NCBI GenBank assembly: GCA_021442155.1
Contig: CM038216.1
Location: forward strand, 90,321,666-90,385,665
Direction: 5' to 3'
DNA: 64,000 nucleotides
Source of the DNA: Cymbidium sinense
Taxonomy: Eukaryota; Streptophyta; Magnoliopsida; Asparagales; Orchidaceae
Shown here one piece after another: positions 1 to 10,850 of this stretch (position 1 is the stretch's first letter; each line of letters begins with the position of its first letter). Both the position numbers and the translations under genes were made by a program. A model generated the notes under the pieces. It ran no database searches. It saw only the letters and a list, made by a program, of their open reading frames with translations, and was not told the origin of the DNA.

Positions 1-1218
1 AAATAAAAAATAAAACCTAAACCCTTAACTAGAATAAAAAAACAAACCCTAAAATAAAAATATAATAAAAAAAATAAATAAACCTAAACCTAAACTAAAA
101 TAAACTAAACTAAAATAAATAAAATTGAAACCTAAACTAAATAAAATATAAAAAATTAAAAATAAACCTAAACCTAAATTAAAAAATAAACCTAAACCTG
201 AAAAAATAAATAAAAACCTAAACATAAACCTAAAAGAAAAATACAACCTAAACCTAAAAAATTAAATAAAAATAAAGCTCAACTAAAAAACAAACCTAAA
301 CCTAAATCTAAGCTTAAAAAATAAAATAAAATAAAAAACCTAAACTAATATACATAAACCTAAAATAAATAAAAATAAAAAATAAACCTAAATAAAAATA
401 AAAAATAAAATAAACTAAAATAAATAATAAATAAGCCAAATAAACTAAATAAACCTAAACCTACAAGTTTACCTAATTTTAAAAAAAACCAATAAACCTT
501 AAATCCTAAACTCTAAACCCTAAACCCTAAACCCTAAACTCTAAACCCTAAACTAGCAGCCCTAAACCTAGACATAAACTAAAATAAACTAATCCTAAAC
601 CCTAAATAAAATAAAATAAAATAAATTAAAAATAATTCTAAACCTAAACTAAAAAATAAAACTTAAAAATAAATGTAAAATAAAAAGCTAAAATAGAAAC
701 CTAAAAAAATAAATAAAACCTAAACCTAAACCTAAAAATAAAAAATAAAACCTAAACCTAAAAAATTAAATAAAAATAAAACTCAACTAAAAAATAATCC
801 AAAAAAAAAATAAAATAAAAAAAATAAAAAATAAAAATAAATAAATAAACTAAAATAAATAAAAAAAAAAAAAATAAAAATAAAATAAAAAATAAAATAG
901 ACTAAAATAATTAAAAAATAAACTAAATAAAATAAAAAAACCTAAACCTACTGTTTACTTAATTTAAAAAAACACCCATAAACCCTAAATCCTAAACCCT
1001 AAACCCTAAACCCTAACCATAAACCATAAACCTAAACCCTAAACCCTAAAAGCATTAACCCTAAAACCCGAAACCCTAAACCCTAAACATATAACCTAGC
1101 CTAAACCCTAAACCCTAAATGCCAAACCCTAAACCTAAACCTAAAGTAACTAAATGAATTAAAAAATAAACCTAAACCCTAAAACCTAATAGACTTAAAC
1201 CTAAACCTAAACCTTAAG
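1..1218 (+). repeat. Higher-order telomeric units with two box copies
   Basis: Two units end in the conserved box, near 462-481 (GTTTACCTAATTT form) and near 946-966 (GTTTACTTAATTT). CCCTAAA blocks follow at about 490-560 and 970-1130. The last 80 bases before the gene fragment (AAGTAACTAAATGAATT followed by CCTAAA words) recur before most other gene-fragment copies, so this is a fixed 5' flank of the cassette. No gene is visible. Confidence 0.85.
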
Positions 1219-1700
1219 AATGGGCAGAACCTTGACGGCAAGAACATCACCATCAACCAGGTTCAGTCGACATCTGACGGTGGAGACGAAGGTGGAGGTG
1301 GAAGTTATCGTAATGGTGGTCGGTGATTTGGGGGTGTTGGTGGATATGGAGGTGGTGGTCAGAGCAGTGGTGTTTATGGAGGCAGGGGAGCGATGGAGAA
1401 TACAACCGTTGTGGTGGCGGAGGGAGAGATTGGGGATATGATGGTCGATCCTACTACTCAAGTGGCCGGGGTGGTTCTGATTGAAACTGGAGAAATTTAA
1501 GAATGCCTGATTCAATCTACTACCTATGGAACTGTGTCTTTATATTAGAGACAATTTTAGTTATCTAGGGTTTTTAATTTGCTCTATGCACGTTCATTTT
1601 TTGATCTATGTCATTGCTTGTGCCTTAGAAAACTTTGTGTGTTACTTGTTGATGAAATCAAAATGAAGAAATGTTGAATATGAATTTGTTCTCTATTAAA
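1219..1700 (+). pseudogene. GR-RBP last exon + 3'UTR fragment, copy 1
   Basis: The exon opens with NGQNLDGKNITINQVQS, which matches the final beta strand of the RNA-recognition motif of plant glycine-rich RNA-binding proteins. A Gly-rich tail follows, with GGYGGGG and later remains of the family-like C-terminus GNWRN. The frame hits TGA at 1325-1327 and then shifts, and the C-terminal region has GGG changed to TGA before NWRN. The first exon, with the RNP motifs, is absent, so no RNA-binding domain can be made. About 200 bases of 3'UTR follow and end near TTGTTCTCTATTAAAG, after which CCCTAAA words resume. An AG dinucleotide precedes the exon at 1217-1218. A longer ORF in another frame here is a shadow. 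Confidence 0.85.
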
Positions 1701-2162
1701 GAAAAGACCAAAAACCCTAAACCTTAAACTATAACCTAAACCCTAAACCTAAACCTAAGCCCTAAACCCTAAACCCAAAAAACCTTACACCATAAACCCT
1801 AAACCCTATACCCAAAACCTAAACTCCAAACCCTAAACCCTAAACCCTAAACCCTAAACCCTAAACCCGAAACCCAAAACCCAAAAAAAAAAAAAACCTG
1901 AACAAAAACCCTAAACCTTAAACCCTATAACCCTATGATCCTAAACCCCAAATCCTAAACCCTAAACCATAAACTTCTTACAAACCTTAAACCCTAAAAA
2001 ATCCTAAACCCTAAACCCTAAACAAACCCTAAAAACTAAACCCTAAACCCTAAATGCTAATCCCTAAACCCTAAACCCTAAACCCTAAACCCTATAACCC
2101 TAAATCCTAAAAACTAAACTCTAAACCCTAAACCCTTAACCCTAAAACCCTAAACCATAAAA
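1701..2162 (+). repeat. CCCTAAA block between cassette and LINE
   Basis: Degenerate CCCTAAA array. It contains one of the best perfect runs in the window, five consecutive units at 1831-1865. Single-base changes (CCCAAAA, CCATAAA, CCTTAAA) are scattered throughout. It stops abruptly where LINE coding sequence begins at about 2163. Confidence 0.9.
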
Positions 2163-2164
2163 TA

Positions 2165-3140
2165 AGTTTTGTTAAAGGTAGTTCTATTTGTGATAATATT
2201 TTACTTCCCCAAGAATTAAGTCATGATCTTGATGCCAAGAATAGAGGGAGCAACATTCTTTTCAAACTTGATATTATCAAAGCCATTGATAACATCTCTT
2301 AGGATTTCATTTTCCATATTCTGAATTAATTTAAATTTCCTGAAAAAAAAAGGTCTCATCAAAAATTGTATCAATAATGCCTGGTGTTTAATTTTGTTTA
2401 ATGGGGAAGCTTTGGGCTTCTTTCCCTCTTCTCATGGCTTAAGACAAGGAGCATCAACAACTCATTCTTAAATAATCCTAATATGTACTATAAACTCTTG
2501 GTGGTCTCCCTATTTCCCATCTAATTTTGATGATGATTTCATCATTTTCTACAATGCTTCCATTCATCACATCAAGCATCTTAAGAATTTTTTAAATAAA
2601 TTTGGTATAGAAAGTGGCTTTTCGATCAATGATAACAAAAGCTATTTTATCATGCTCTAACATCTCAAATAATAAAATCAATCAAATCCTTTATATCATA
2701 AATTTTAAACATCAACACTTACCTCTTAAGTACTTGGATGCTCCGCTCTTTAATGGCCTAAAATGTTCCCATCTCTTTGATGAGTTAATTCAAAAAATTT
2801 CAAATAAAATATCTATTTGAGAATTCCATTTACTATCCTTTGGTGGTAGGCTCACCATCCTTAAAAGCACTCTCAACTCTATGCATATTTATTTGATTCA
2901 AACCATTATTCCCACTAATGCTACTCTTATCAGAATTGATCGTTTGCTTAACAAAGTTTTCAGGGCTCTAATTCTATCAAAAGAATGCGTTGGACCTCTT
3001 GGCATAAATGTTGTGGTTCTTAGTATGAAGGTGCTCTTGGTTGTAAATCTATCCATGAAGCTATCACTGCTTTCTCTCATAAACTCTGATGGAACTTTAG
3101 AAAGATTGATAGCCTTTGGGCTAATTTTATAATGAAAAAA
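2165..3140 (+). pseudogene. LINE reverse transcriptase, partial and broken
   Basis: Reading from 2165 gives a start like FVKGSSICDNILLPQEL, then RG.NILFKLD with the motif A aspartate at 2270-2272. Motif B reads NGEALGFFPSSHGLRQG from 2400. Motif C reads FDDDF at 2526-2540, where the family usually has F/YADD: the catalytic DD is kept but Ala is Asp. Downstream comes LPLKYLDAPLF and, past a stop, LLSFGGRLTILKSTLNSM, the standard LINE RT thumb region. Stops include TAG at 2300-2302 (in place of the Trp of the VSWDF-type motif) and TGA at 2818-2820, plus frameshifts. It would have copied element RNA into DNA at the insertion site; it is dead here. Confidence 0.88.
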
Positions 3141-3887
3141 TATTATCAAGGTAAAAACCCTCTTAACTATACTTATAAAGTTGGTGACTCTCTGATTTGG
3201 AAAAGGCTTTGTTCCATTAAATGGGTTGTTGAATCATTAATTCCATGGAGTATCAAATAGGGATCTTTTTTCTTTTGGCAAGAAAAGAGGATTTGCAATG
3301 GTTTGATTGACACCTAAATATGTACCCACTCAACTACTACTATCAAAGTTAATTCTTTTTAGCTTAATAACAATTGGAATGAAAACAAACTTGAGAACTA
3401 TATTGCTACTTATCTTGTTGACAACTTTAATAATATTCCCATTGCTTCTAGCAAACCAGATCAAATTCTTTATAAACTTTCTTAAAATGGTGATTTTGTT
3501 CTTAAAGAAGTTTTGAACTTTATTAGAGATAAACAGCAATGTTCTAATGTTTTTATTAAACTTTGGAACAATAGCATTCCCATTTCTTATTCAGTTTTAG
3601 CTTGGAGGATTTTGAATAACTATATTTATGTGGACTCTTTGCTTTGAACTAAAGGGTATTGTTTACCTCCAAAGTGCTATTGTTGCTTTCTTATTGAAAA
3701 TATAAATTATGACTTTGTCAATGGTGCTATTACTTTAAAATTATGGTTTTGGTATGATGATTTATTTAATACCAACTATTTTCATGGCTCTCTTTCTTTA
3801 TAGCAACTTCTTGAAGCCTATTTCAAAAACACTATGAAAGGTCATATAAAGGTTTTAATTGCTATTACCCTTATCTGGTTCATCTAG
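3141..3887 (+). pseudogene. LINE C-terminal linker / zinc-binding region, degenerate
   Basis: This is the stretch between the RT and RNase H domains. Interrupted translation gives WKRLCSIKWVVESLIPW and later FIKLWNNSIPISYSVLAWRILNN and KGYCLPPKCYCC. These resemble the conserved zf-RVT region of plant LINEs (Ile-Pro-x-Lys..WR...L followed by a CxxC pair). Several in-frame stops are present, including ones within about 3260-3325 and 3640-3650. No separate function is inferred. Confidence 0.7.
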
Positions 3888-4583
3888 ATGGATAGAAATG
3901 ATGCTAAATATCATTGTATTCCTATGAACCATAAAAGGATCCTAGCTAGAACTAAAGAAAAAAGTCAGTCTATTTTTAATGCCAATCTTATTAGTAACAT
4001 TCATTTTAGAGGTTACAAATTTGTGGTTAAAAAATTGGGTATCATTCTACAAGATCTTGACCCTCATAAAAGTGCTAGAATTATCCATTGGATCAAACCT
4101 AAAGACAATGTGATTAAAGTTAATAATGACGGTTATGTTACTTTCAATAAATATGGTTGTGGTGGTATCCTTAGGGATTCTAAAGGTACTATCATTTGTA
4201 CTTTTGCCTACCCTCTCAAAGCTTGTTCTGTTCTCTTTGCTGAGCTTATGGTTGTTAAAAAAGCAATTGATATTTGTTTGAATAGAGGTTTCCTCAACAT
4301 CTGGATTGAAGTTGATGCTCTCTTGCTTCTTGATTTCCTTAATTCCAATAGAAAGGGGAATGCTGAATTATTTTATCTTCTTGATCATACTAAAGTTATG
4401 CTTTCTCAAGTTTCTTTTAAAATTTCCCACATCCTTTGTGAAGGTAATGCTTGTGCTGATTATTTAGCTAATTTGGGTGCCAACTTAACTGAGTTCACTT
4501 TATTTGACAACCAAACTTTGCCTAAATTATTAAGAGGTTTGGTTAATCTGGATAATATTGGATTGCCTTATATTAGATTATAG
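3888..4583 (+). CDS. LINE-encoded RNase H domain, intact open frame (231 codons)
   Basis: Within a dead LINE this frame is uninterrupted. The first 60 or so residues are linker (MDRNDAKYHC continues the LINE W..RN.A motif). The RNase H fold spans about residues 75-200: VNNDGYVTF with Asp81, GCGGILRDSKG, FAELMVVKKAI with Glu119, IEVDALLLLDFL with Asp143, and GNACADYLANLG with Asp191. All four acidic catalytic positions (D-E-D-D) are present. Plant LINE RNase H removes the RNA strand during element copying. In an active element it is the C-terminal part of ORF2, so the ATG at 3888 is probably internal to that reading frame and not a true start. No promoter is evident. The simplest view is a piece of a decayed element open by chance or recent origin. 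Confidence 0.75.
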   Translation: MDRNDAKYHCIPMNHKRILARTKEKSQSIFNANLISNIHFRGYKFVVKKLGIILQDLDPHKSARIIHWIKPKDNVIKVNNDGYVTFNKYGCGGILRDSKGTIICTFAYPLKACSVLFAELMVVKKAIDICLNRGFLNIWIEVDALLLLDFLNSNRKGNAELFYLLDHTKVMLSQVSFKISHILCEGNACADYLANLGANLTEFTLFDNQTLPKLLRGLVNLDNIGLPYIRL

Positions 4584-6420
4584 TTTCTTTGATTAGTTTG
4601 ATCCTTCTTTTTATGATCTTTTGTTTTTGTCTTGGCATTGTTAAACCCTCTTTGGGTTGTGGTCAACTTCTTATTTTCCCTCTTTAGGGTTTTATTTTTC
4701 AATTTTTGTTTTTGTTCTGGCTTGGTTTTTTCTCCCAGATGGTTTTAATTAGTGTAGCCTAGGGTGTTTTGGTTTTTCAGCTTGGTGGTTCATAACTGTC
4801 TAGCTTGGCTTTTATCAAAATTTTCTCTTGGCTATTTCTTATTTCCTTCTTTTGGGTTGCAACTTTGGCTGCTGCAAGAATTTTCTTCTATATGAGTTTT
4901 GCCTCTTTCTGGCCTCCCTACAGATCTATTACATCTACTACTATGGTGGTGTACTATGTGGCTTGGTTGGCTACCTAGGTTTGTTGGAAATTTTTACTGT
5001 TTGGGTTAGTTGGATGGTTGTTTTGGGTGGTTTATCTTTGGCGTGTTTTTGGCAGGGTAGAGGTGGTTCGCCAGCTATTATTTTCTCTGTTTTATTATTT
5101 GGGGGTTTGGTGGTTTTTAGGACTATTTCTAGTTGGATTCTTTTGGTTATGGGTTGGACCTCCTCATGTAATACTAAGGCTTTGGGTTTGGGTATTGTTA
5201 TAAAATGGCGGGTTGATGGCTACTATAAGGATGTTATTAGGCCTTGGCTAGTAGTTTTTTTTTGTGTGCCTTTCTTATGATTATTTTTATTATTTGGCTT
5301 GTAATCTATCTTACTGGGCTCTTTATCTTTCTATCTTTGGCTAGTTTTTCTACCATTATGGATTGGTTTTTCTTTTGCCAAGATTGGGTTTGGAGATTAT
5401 TGTTTTTCTCTTACCATTCATGGGCTATTTTAGATGCTTCTAGCTTGATGACTATTATTGGTCTTGATACTGATGTTTTTGGGTTTGAAGACTTGGATCT
5501 TCTCTTGTTGAGGTGGTTGGCTAGAAGGATTAGTTGGATGGATGTTTGGGCTATTTGTTTTGGCTAGCTAGACTGGTTGGAGGAGTGGCTATATTGGCTA
5601 TTTTTTTTCTTCTCCTTTGGTGACTACTCTAGGAAACTACTGGTTGTCTTTCTGTGATGGTTTTCTTCTGGATTCCTCTTGCTTGGTCTCATCTCTCTTG
5701 GCTATAGTAGATAACCCTCTTCTTGTTGGGATGGCAGCCTTGCTCCCCACCCCTCTTGCTGTTAAGCTGGATTTTTCTATTTGGTGGCTGGAGGATCTAA
5801 GCACTTATGGTTTTCCTTTTTGCTATTGTATATCTCTTTTTAGTTCTATTACCCATATCATGATGGTTTCTCCTCTTGAATTGATTATTTCCTTTTGGTG
5901 GTCATTCTCATGGTGCTCCTTCTATTTTGCTGTTATCCTTACGAGTTGCATAACTACCTGTCTTTTTAAGCTTGAATGTTGTGGTGGATTGGTGGTTGGC
6001 TGCTATATTTGCTATTTTGAAGATTTTACAGGCTTGTTGGAGGATCGTCTTTGATTATATGTGACACGAGGTATGCTGGAAATGATGCCTTTATGTTTCC
6101 CACTCTTTCTTCTTTTGGCTGGTAGCACTGCATGTAATTGTAACCCATCTCCTGAAGTATGGATGCTTACATATAGTGTTGCTCATAGAGATGATTATCT
6201 AAGCCTGAGCCTTTTCTTTACTTTACTCCTTTTATCTGCTCTTACTCTTTATACTTAATTAATTGTACTCATCCTTTAAAAGTATGTTGCAGATTTCTTT
6301 TACAGGCTAGAAGACTCATTTAGGTGGATCCTGCTAGCATCAAAAGGTACAGATGAAGTTGGCTGCTAGTTACAGGAATTTTATTTTGTTGTTTATTTGG
6401 CTATTTTTCTTCTGCTCTAA
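4584..6420 (+). other. Long T/G-rich 3' tail of the LINE, apparently non-coding
   Basis: About 1.8 kb follows the RNase H stop before telomeric repeats resume near 6420. It is rich in TTGG, TGGTT and CTTTT words. It holds open frames (4828-5280, 5244-5567, 5617-6054, 6061-6258) whose products are Phe/Leu/Trp/Cys-rich, overlap each other or follow in different frames, and show no domain I recognise. I treat them as chance ORFs. The tail is long for a plant LINE 3'UTR, so part of it could be transduced host sequence or a second insertion. Confidence 0.55.
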
Positions 6421-6740
6421 CCCTAAACCCGGAAAACACCTTAAACCTTAAACCCTAAAACCCTAAACCCTAAACCCTAAACTAACCCTCAATCCTAAAA
6501 ACCCTAAACCCTAAAGCCTAAATCCTAAACGTTAAACCTTAAAGACTAAACTAACCCTAAACCCTAAGCTAACCCTAAAACCTAAACCCTAAACTAACCT
6601 TAAACCCTAAACCCTAAACCCTAAATTAAAAACCCTAACACTAAACCCTAAACAAACCCTAAACTTAAACCCTAAACTTTAAAAACTCGAAAGCCTAAAC
6701 CCTAAACCCTAAACCCAAAACTATAAACCCTAAAAACCTA
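6421..6740 (+). repeat. CCCTAAA block after the LINE
   Basis: Degenerate CCCTAAA words restart immediately after the LINE tail (CTCTAACCCTAAACCC) and run to the A-rich block at about 6740. The same kind of block flanks the LINE on its left, so the LINE lies inside a CCCTAAA block. Confidence 0.88.
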
Positions 6741-8870
6741 AAAACCTAAAAACCTAAACTAAATAAAACCTAAAAATAAAATAAATAAATAAACCTAAAC
6801 CTAAATAAAATAAAAATAAAATAAAACAAAAACCTAAACTAAAACCTAAACCTAAAAATAAAATAAAATCAAATAAAATAAAACCTTAAAAAAACTAAAA
6901 ATATAAAACAAACCTAAGAATATAAAAACCTGAATAAAATAAAATAAACTAAAATAAAACCTTAACTAAACTAAAAAATAAAATGAACCTAAGAATATAA
7001 AAATCTGAATAATATAAAAACTAAACGTAAAATAAAAATAAAATAAACCTAAAATAAATTAAAATTAAAACTAAATAAAAACCTAAACCTAAAAAAATAC
7101 TTCTAAAAATAACTAAAAAATAAAACCTAAACCCTAAACTAAATAAAAAACATAAACCTTAAACAAAAATAAAATAAACCTAAATCTAAACTAAAATAAA
7201 CTAAACTTAAATAAATAAATCATAAACGTAAACCTAAAATAAAATATACCTAAACCCTGAACTAAATAAAAACAATAAACTAAAAAATAAAACCTAAAAA
7301 TAAACCTAAAATAAAAATCGAAAACATAAACCTAAAAAAATAAAATAAAAACCTAAACCTAAACCTAAAAATAAAAAATTAAACCTAAACCGAAAAAATA
7401 AATTAAACATAAAACTAAACTAAAAAATAAACATAAACTTAAACCGAAACAAATAAATAAATTAAAATAAAAAACCTAAACTAAAATAAATAAACTAAAC
7501 TAAATAAAAATACAAAATAAAATAAACTAAAATAAATAAAAAATAAACTAAATAAACTAAACCTATAGGTTTACTTAATTTTAAAAAAAAAAACCCTAAA
7601 CCCTAAACCCTAAATCCTAAACCATAAACCCTACCCCACACTAAAACAAACCCTACCATAAACTGCAATAAAACCTAAACCTAAAATAAAATAAAATAAA
7701 ACTCACAAAAATAAAATAAAAAATAAATCTAAACTAAACCTAAACCTAAACTAAAATAAACTAAAATAAAAAACCTAAACTAAAATAAACTTAAATAAAT
7801 AAATCATAAACGTGAAACAAATAAAATATATCTAAAATAAAACTAAATAAATAAATATAAAATAAACCTAAACTTAAACTAAAATATAAACCATAAAACC
7901 AAAAAAACTAAAACCCCTTAATTAAACCGGACCCTACTTTGGACCCTAAACCTAAACTACAAAAGCATAAAACCCTAGGCCAGTGCCTAAGATCCACTAG
8001 CACTGACCCTAAACTAGGCAACCATACCCTAAACCCTATCAAAATCCTAAACAACCCCAGACCCAAATCCTAGTAACCCTGCACTTTAAACCACAAATCA
8101 CAAACCTAAAGGTTAACTTAAACTGAAACTAAATAAAACCTAAAAAAATCAATAAAATCAAAAAGATAAAATAAAATAAAATAAAACAAACTTAAACTCA
8201 AACCTAAAAAGAAAAAAAAAACCTAAATAGATAAAATAAATAAAACCTAAACTAAACTAAAATTTAAAATCGAATAAAATAAAACTAAACCTAAACTAAA
8301 ATAAAATAAACTTAAAATAAAATAAAATAAAAAACTAAATAGACCTAAACAAATAATAAACCTAAAAATAAATAAGACTAAATAAAAATAAAACCTAACC
8401 CCTAAACTTAAAAACAACCTAAAATAAAAATAAAATTAAACTAAGATAAATAAAACCTAAACTAAACCTAAAATAAGCTAAAACTTAAAACCTAGGCTAA
8501 ACTTGAATAAACCTAAAATAAAAACCTAAAACTTAAACAAATAAAATAAAATAAAAATCTAAAACTAATCCTAAACCACAACCACAAACCATAAACCTAG
8601 GTTTAAACTAAGAAACCACACCAACTAACCTAAACCTAGTGACCCCTAAACAAACTAACTTTAAACCCTAGCCCTAGGCATGAAACCCTAAACTCTCCCT
8701 AAATCCTAAGCTAAACTAACCCTGAGCCTAAAACATTAAACTTGAAAACTAAACCCAAACTGACTTTACCCAACCTAAACTGACCCAAAACCAAGCCTAA
8801 ACACTAAACCCTAAACCAACTCAATCCTAAACCTTAAAAACCCTAAACCCTACCCAAACCTTAAAATAAA
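6741..8870 (+). repeat. Tandem duplication A, copy 1 (about 2.1 kb)
   Basis: A-rich block with a box at 7562-7580 (GGTTTACTTAATTTT), then a shorter A-rich unit and a CCCTAAA/CCTAGG-variant block. Landmarks recur in the same order about 2,115-2,130 bases downstream: AACCTTAACTAAACTAAAA near 6958, ATAAAACTCACAAAAATA near 7700 and AAATAAATCATAAACGTG near 7797. No gene is seen. Confidence 0.75.
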
Positions 8871-10850
8871 CTGAACCCAACTTAAACTAAAACTAAATAA
8901 AATAAAATAAAATAAATAAATAAATTTAAACCTAAATAAAATAAAAAACCTAAACTAAAACATAAACCTAAAAATAAAATAAAATAAAGTAAAATAAAAC
9001 CTTAACTAAACTAAAAAATAAAATAAACCTAAAAATATTAAAACTTGTGCAAAATAAAATAAACTAAAACAAAACCTTAACTAAAGTAAAAATTAAAATA
9101 AACCTAAGAATATAAAAACCTGAATAAAATAAAAACTAAACAAAAAATAAAAATAAAAAAACCTAAAATAAAGTAAAATTAAAACTAAATAAAAACCTAA
9201 ACCTAAAAAAATAATCTTAAAAATAAATAAAAAATAAAACCTCAAACTAAATAAAAAAATAAAGCCTTAAATAAAAAATAAAATAAATAAAATAAAAAAC
9301 CTAAACTAAAATAAACTAAACTTAAATAAATAAATCATAAATATGAACCTAAAATAAAATATACCTAAACCCTAAACTAAATAAAATAAAATAAACTAAA
9401 AATAAACCTAAACCTAAACTAAAAAATAAAACTTAAAAATAAACCTAAAATAAAAACCAAAAACATAAACCTATAAAAATAAAATAAATACCTAAACCTA
9501 AACCTAAAAAAACCTAAACCTAAAAAATAAATTAAACATAAAACTAAACAAAAAAATAAACATAAACTTAAACCGACACAAAAATAAAGTAAAATAAAAA
9601 CCTAAACTAAAATAAAATAAACTAAACTAAATAAAGAAAAAATAAAATAAACTAAAATAAATAAAAATAAACTAAATAAACCTAAACTATGGGTTTACTT
9701 AATTTAAAAAAATCTAAATACTAAACCCTAAATCTAAATACCTAAATCTTGGCATAAAACACTAAAACTAACCCTAAGACCTAAACCTACAACCCCAAAA
9801 CCTAAACCTAAATCTAAAAATAAAATAAAAATAAAACTCAACAAAAATATATTTATAAACCTAAACCAAAACCTAAACCTACAAAATAAACTAAAATAAA
9901 AAAAAACTAAAATAAACTAAACTTAAATAAATAAATCATAAACCTAAGTCTAAAATAAAATACAAACTAAACTAAATAAAAGATAAATAAATAAACCTAA
10001 ACTAAACTAAAATAAATCTTAAAACTAGAGCCAAACCTCCAACTAAACCAAAACCACCCTGGGCCCTAAACCTGAGCCCTAAACCCTTACCTACCACACA
10101 GGCCACTGAGCCCTACCTGACCCTAAACCCTACCCTAGGCCACAGGCTTAATCCATAACTGACCTAAACTAAATCTAAAAACAAGAAAAGAAAGATCACG
10201 GACCACCCTAAATCCTAAACTAATGCACACCATATAAAACCTAAAAGCTAAAACTTAAACCTAAACTAAATAAAACTTAAAAATAAAATAAATAAAATCT
10301 AACCAAAAAAAAATGATAAAATAAACAAAACATAAACTAAAACCTAAACTAAACCTAAAAGAAAACTTCTAAGATAAGATAAATAAAACCTAAACTAAAG
10401 ATCATAAACCCTCTAAACAAACACTAACCCTTAACTCTAAAATACTGACAACCTAACTAGTCAAAAACCACTCCACTACCCCATCATCATCATAAACACC
10501 AGGCCCTGGGCCCTAAAATCAAACCTCTGACCCTAACTAATCCAATACCCTGAGCTAAACTGGACTTTGACCATCCCCAGGCCACTGGGCCACTGAGGCT
10601 AAACAAACTCCACTGACCCAAAACTGATCCTGGGCCCTTACTCAAGGCCCTAAACCTTACTGACCCTGGGCCCCTAAAACTAAACCTTAATCCCACTGAA
10701 ACTTAACTACCTAAACTGATTCATACCAAAACCATGACCCTAAATTTTAAACCCTAAACCTTAAACCCTAAATCCTAACCATACACCCTAAATCAAAACC
10801 CTAAAGACCAAAACCCTAAACCCTAAAACCCTAAACCCTAAACCCTAAAA
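8871..10850 (+). repeat. Tandem duplication A, copy 2
   Basis: Repeats the landmark order of 6741-8870 (AACCTTAACTAAACTAAAA near 8999, box near 9688-9705, ATAAAACTCAACAAAAATA near 9833, AAATAAATCATAAACC near 9929). An extra internal repeat of the CCTTAACTAAA segment near 9070 is specific to this copy. The end is the GC-shifted block described separately. No gene is seen. Confidence 0.72.
10020..10735 (+). repeat. GC-shifted telomeric variant block (CCCTGGG, CTGACC words)
   Basis: Where CCCTAAA would be expected, the sequence has CCCTGGGCCC, CCTGAGC, CTGACCC and CCACTGG. The clearest stretch is 10490-10690. The 7-base rhythm is partly kept, which suggests A-to-G changes in CCCTAAA and not foreign DNA. 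The - strand ORF over this block is a by-product of the bias. Confidence 0.7.

Larger units (their letters stand above)
2163..6420 (+). mobile_element. 5'-truncated LINE (non-LTR retrotransposon) inside the telomeric array
   Basis: Telomeric sequence flanks both sides. The element starts in mid reverse transcriptase, just before motif A, so the 5'UTR, ORF1, endonuclease and the start of RT are missing, as is typical of incomplete target-primed reverse transcription. The order is RT (2165 to about 3140), a long decayed linker/zinc-binding region (about 3140-3890), RNase H (3888-4583) and a long T/G-rich tail (4584-6420). No poly(A) tail or clear target-site duplication could be recognised; in a repetitive target a duplication would be hard to see. 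The coding strand is the same as the C-rich telomeric strand. Confidence 0.85.

Noticed and set aside
49..246. - strand ORF of 65 codons, Phe/Leu/Gly-rich
   Set aside because: Translation of the A-rich/CCTAAA repeat. Similar products appear wherever that repeat is open (18188-18403, 26344-26544).
1220..1441. + strand ORF starting MGRTL over GR-RBP copy 1, and its equivalents at 12320, 28190, 33382, 36434, 53075 and 55843
   Set aside because: These are out of frame relative to the GR-RBP exon. The GGT-rich exon read one base off gives Val/Met/Glu-rich products; the - strand ORFs there give Thr/Ser-rich shadows.
1831..1868. Functional terminal telomere
   Set aside because: The longest perfect runs seen are about five units and are embedded in degenerate repeat and transposon sequence.
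4828..6258. Four + strand ORFs in the LINE tail as possible membrane proteins
   Set aside because: Hydrophobicity follows from T/G-rich composition. The frames overlap or change, and no family motif is visible.
10490..10696. - strand ORF of 68 codons in the GC-shifted block
   Set aside because: Periodic translation of CCCTGGG-type words; no independent evidence.
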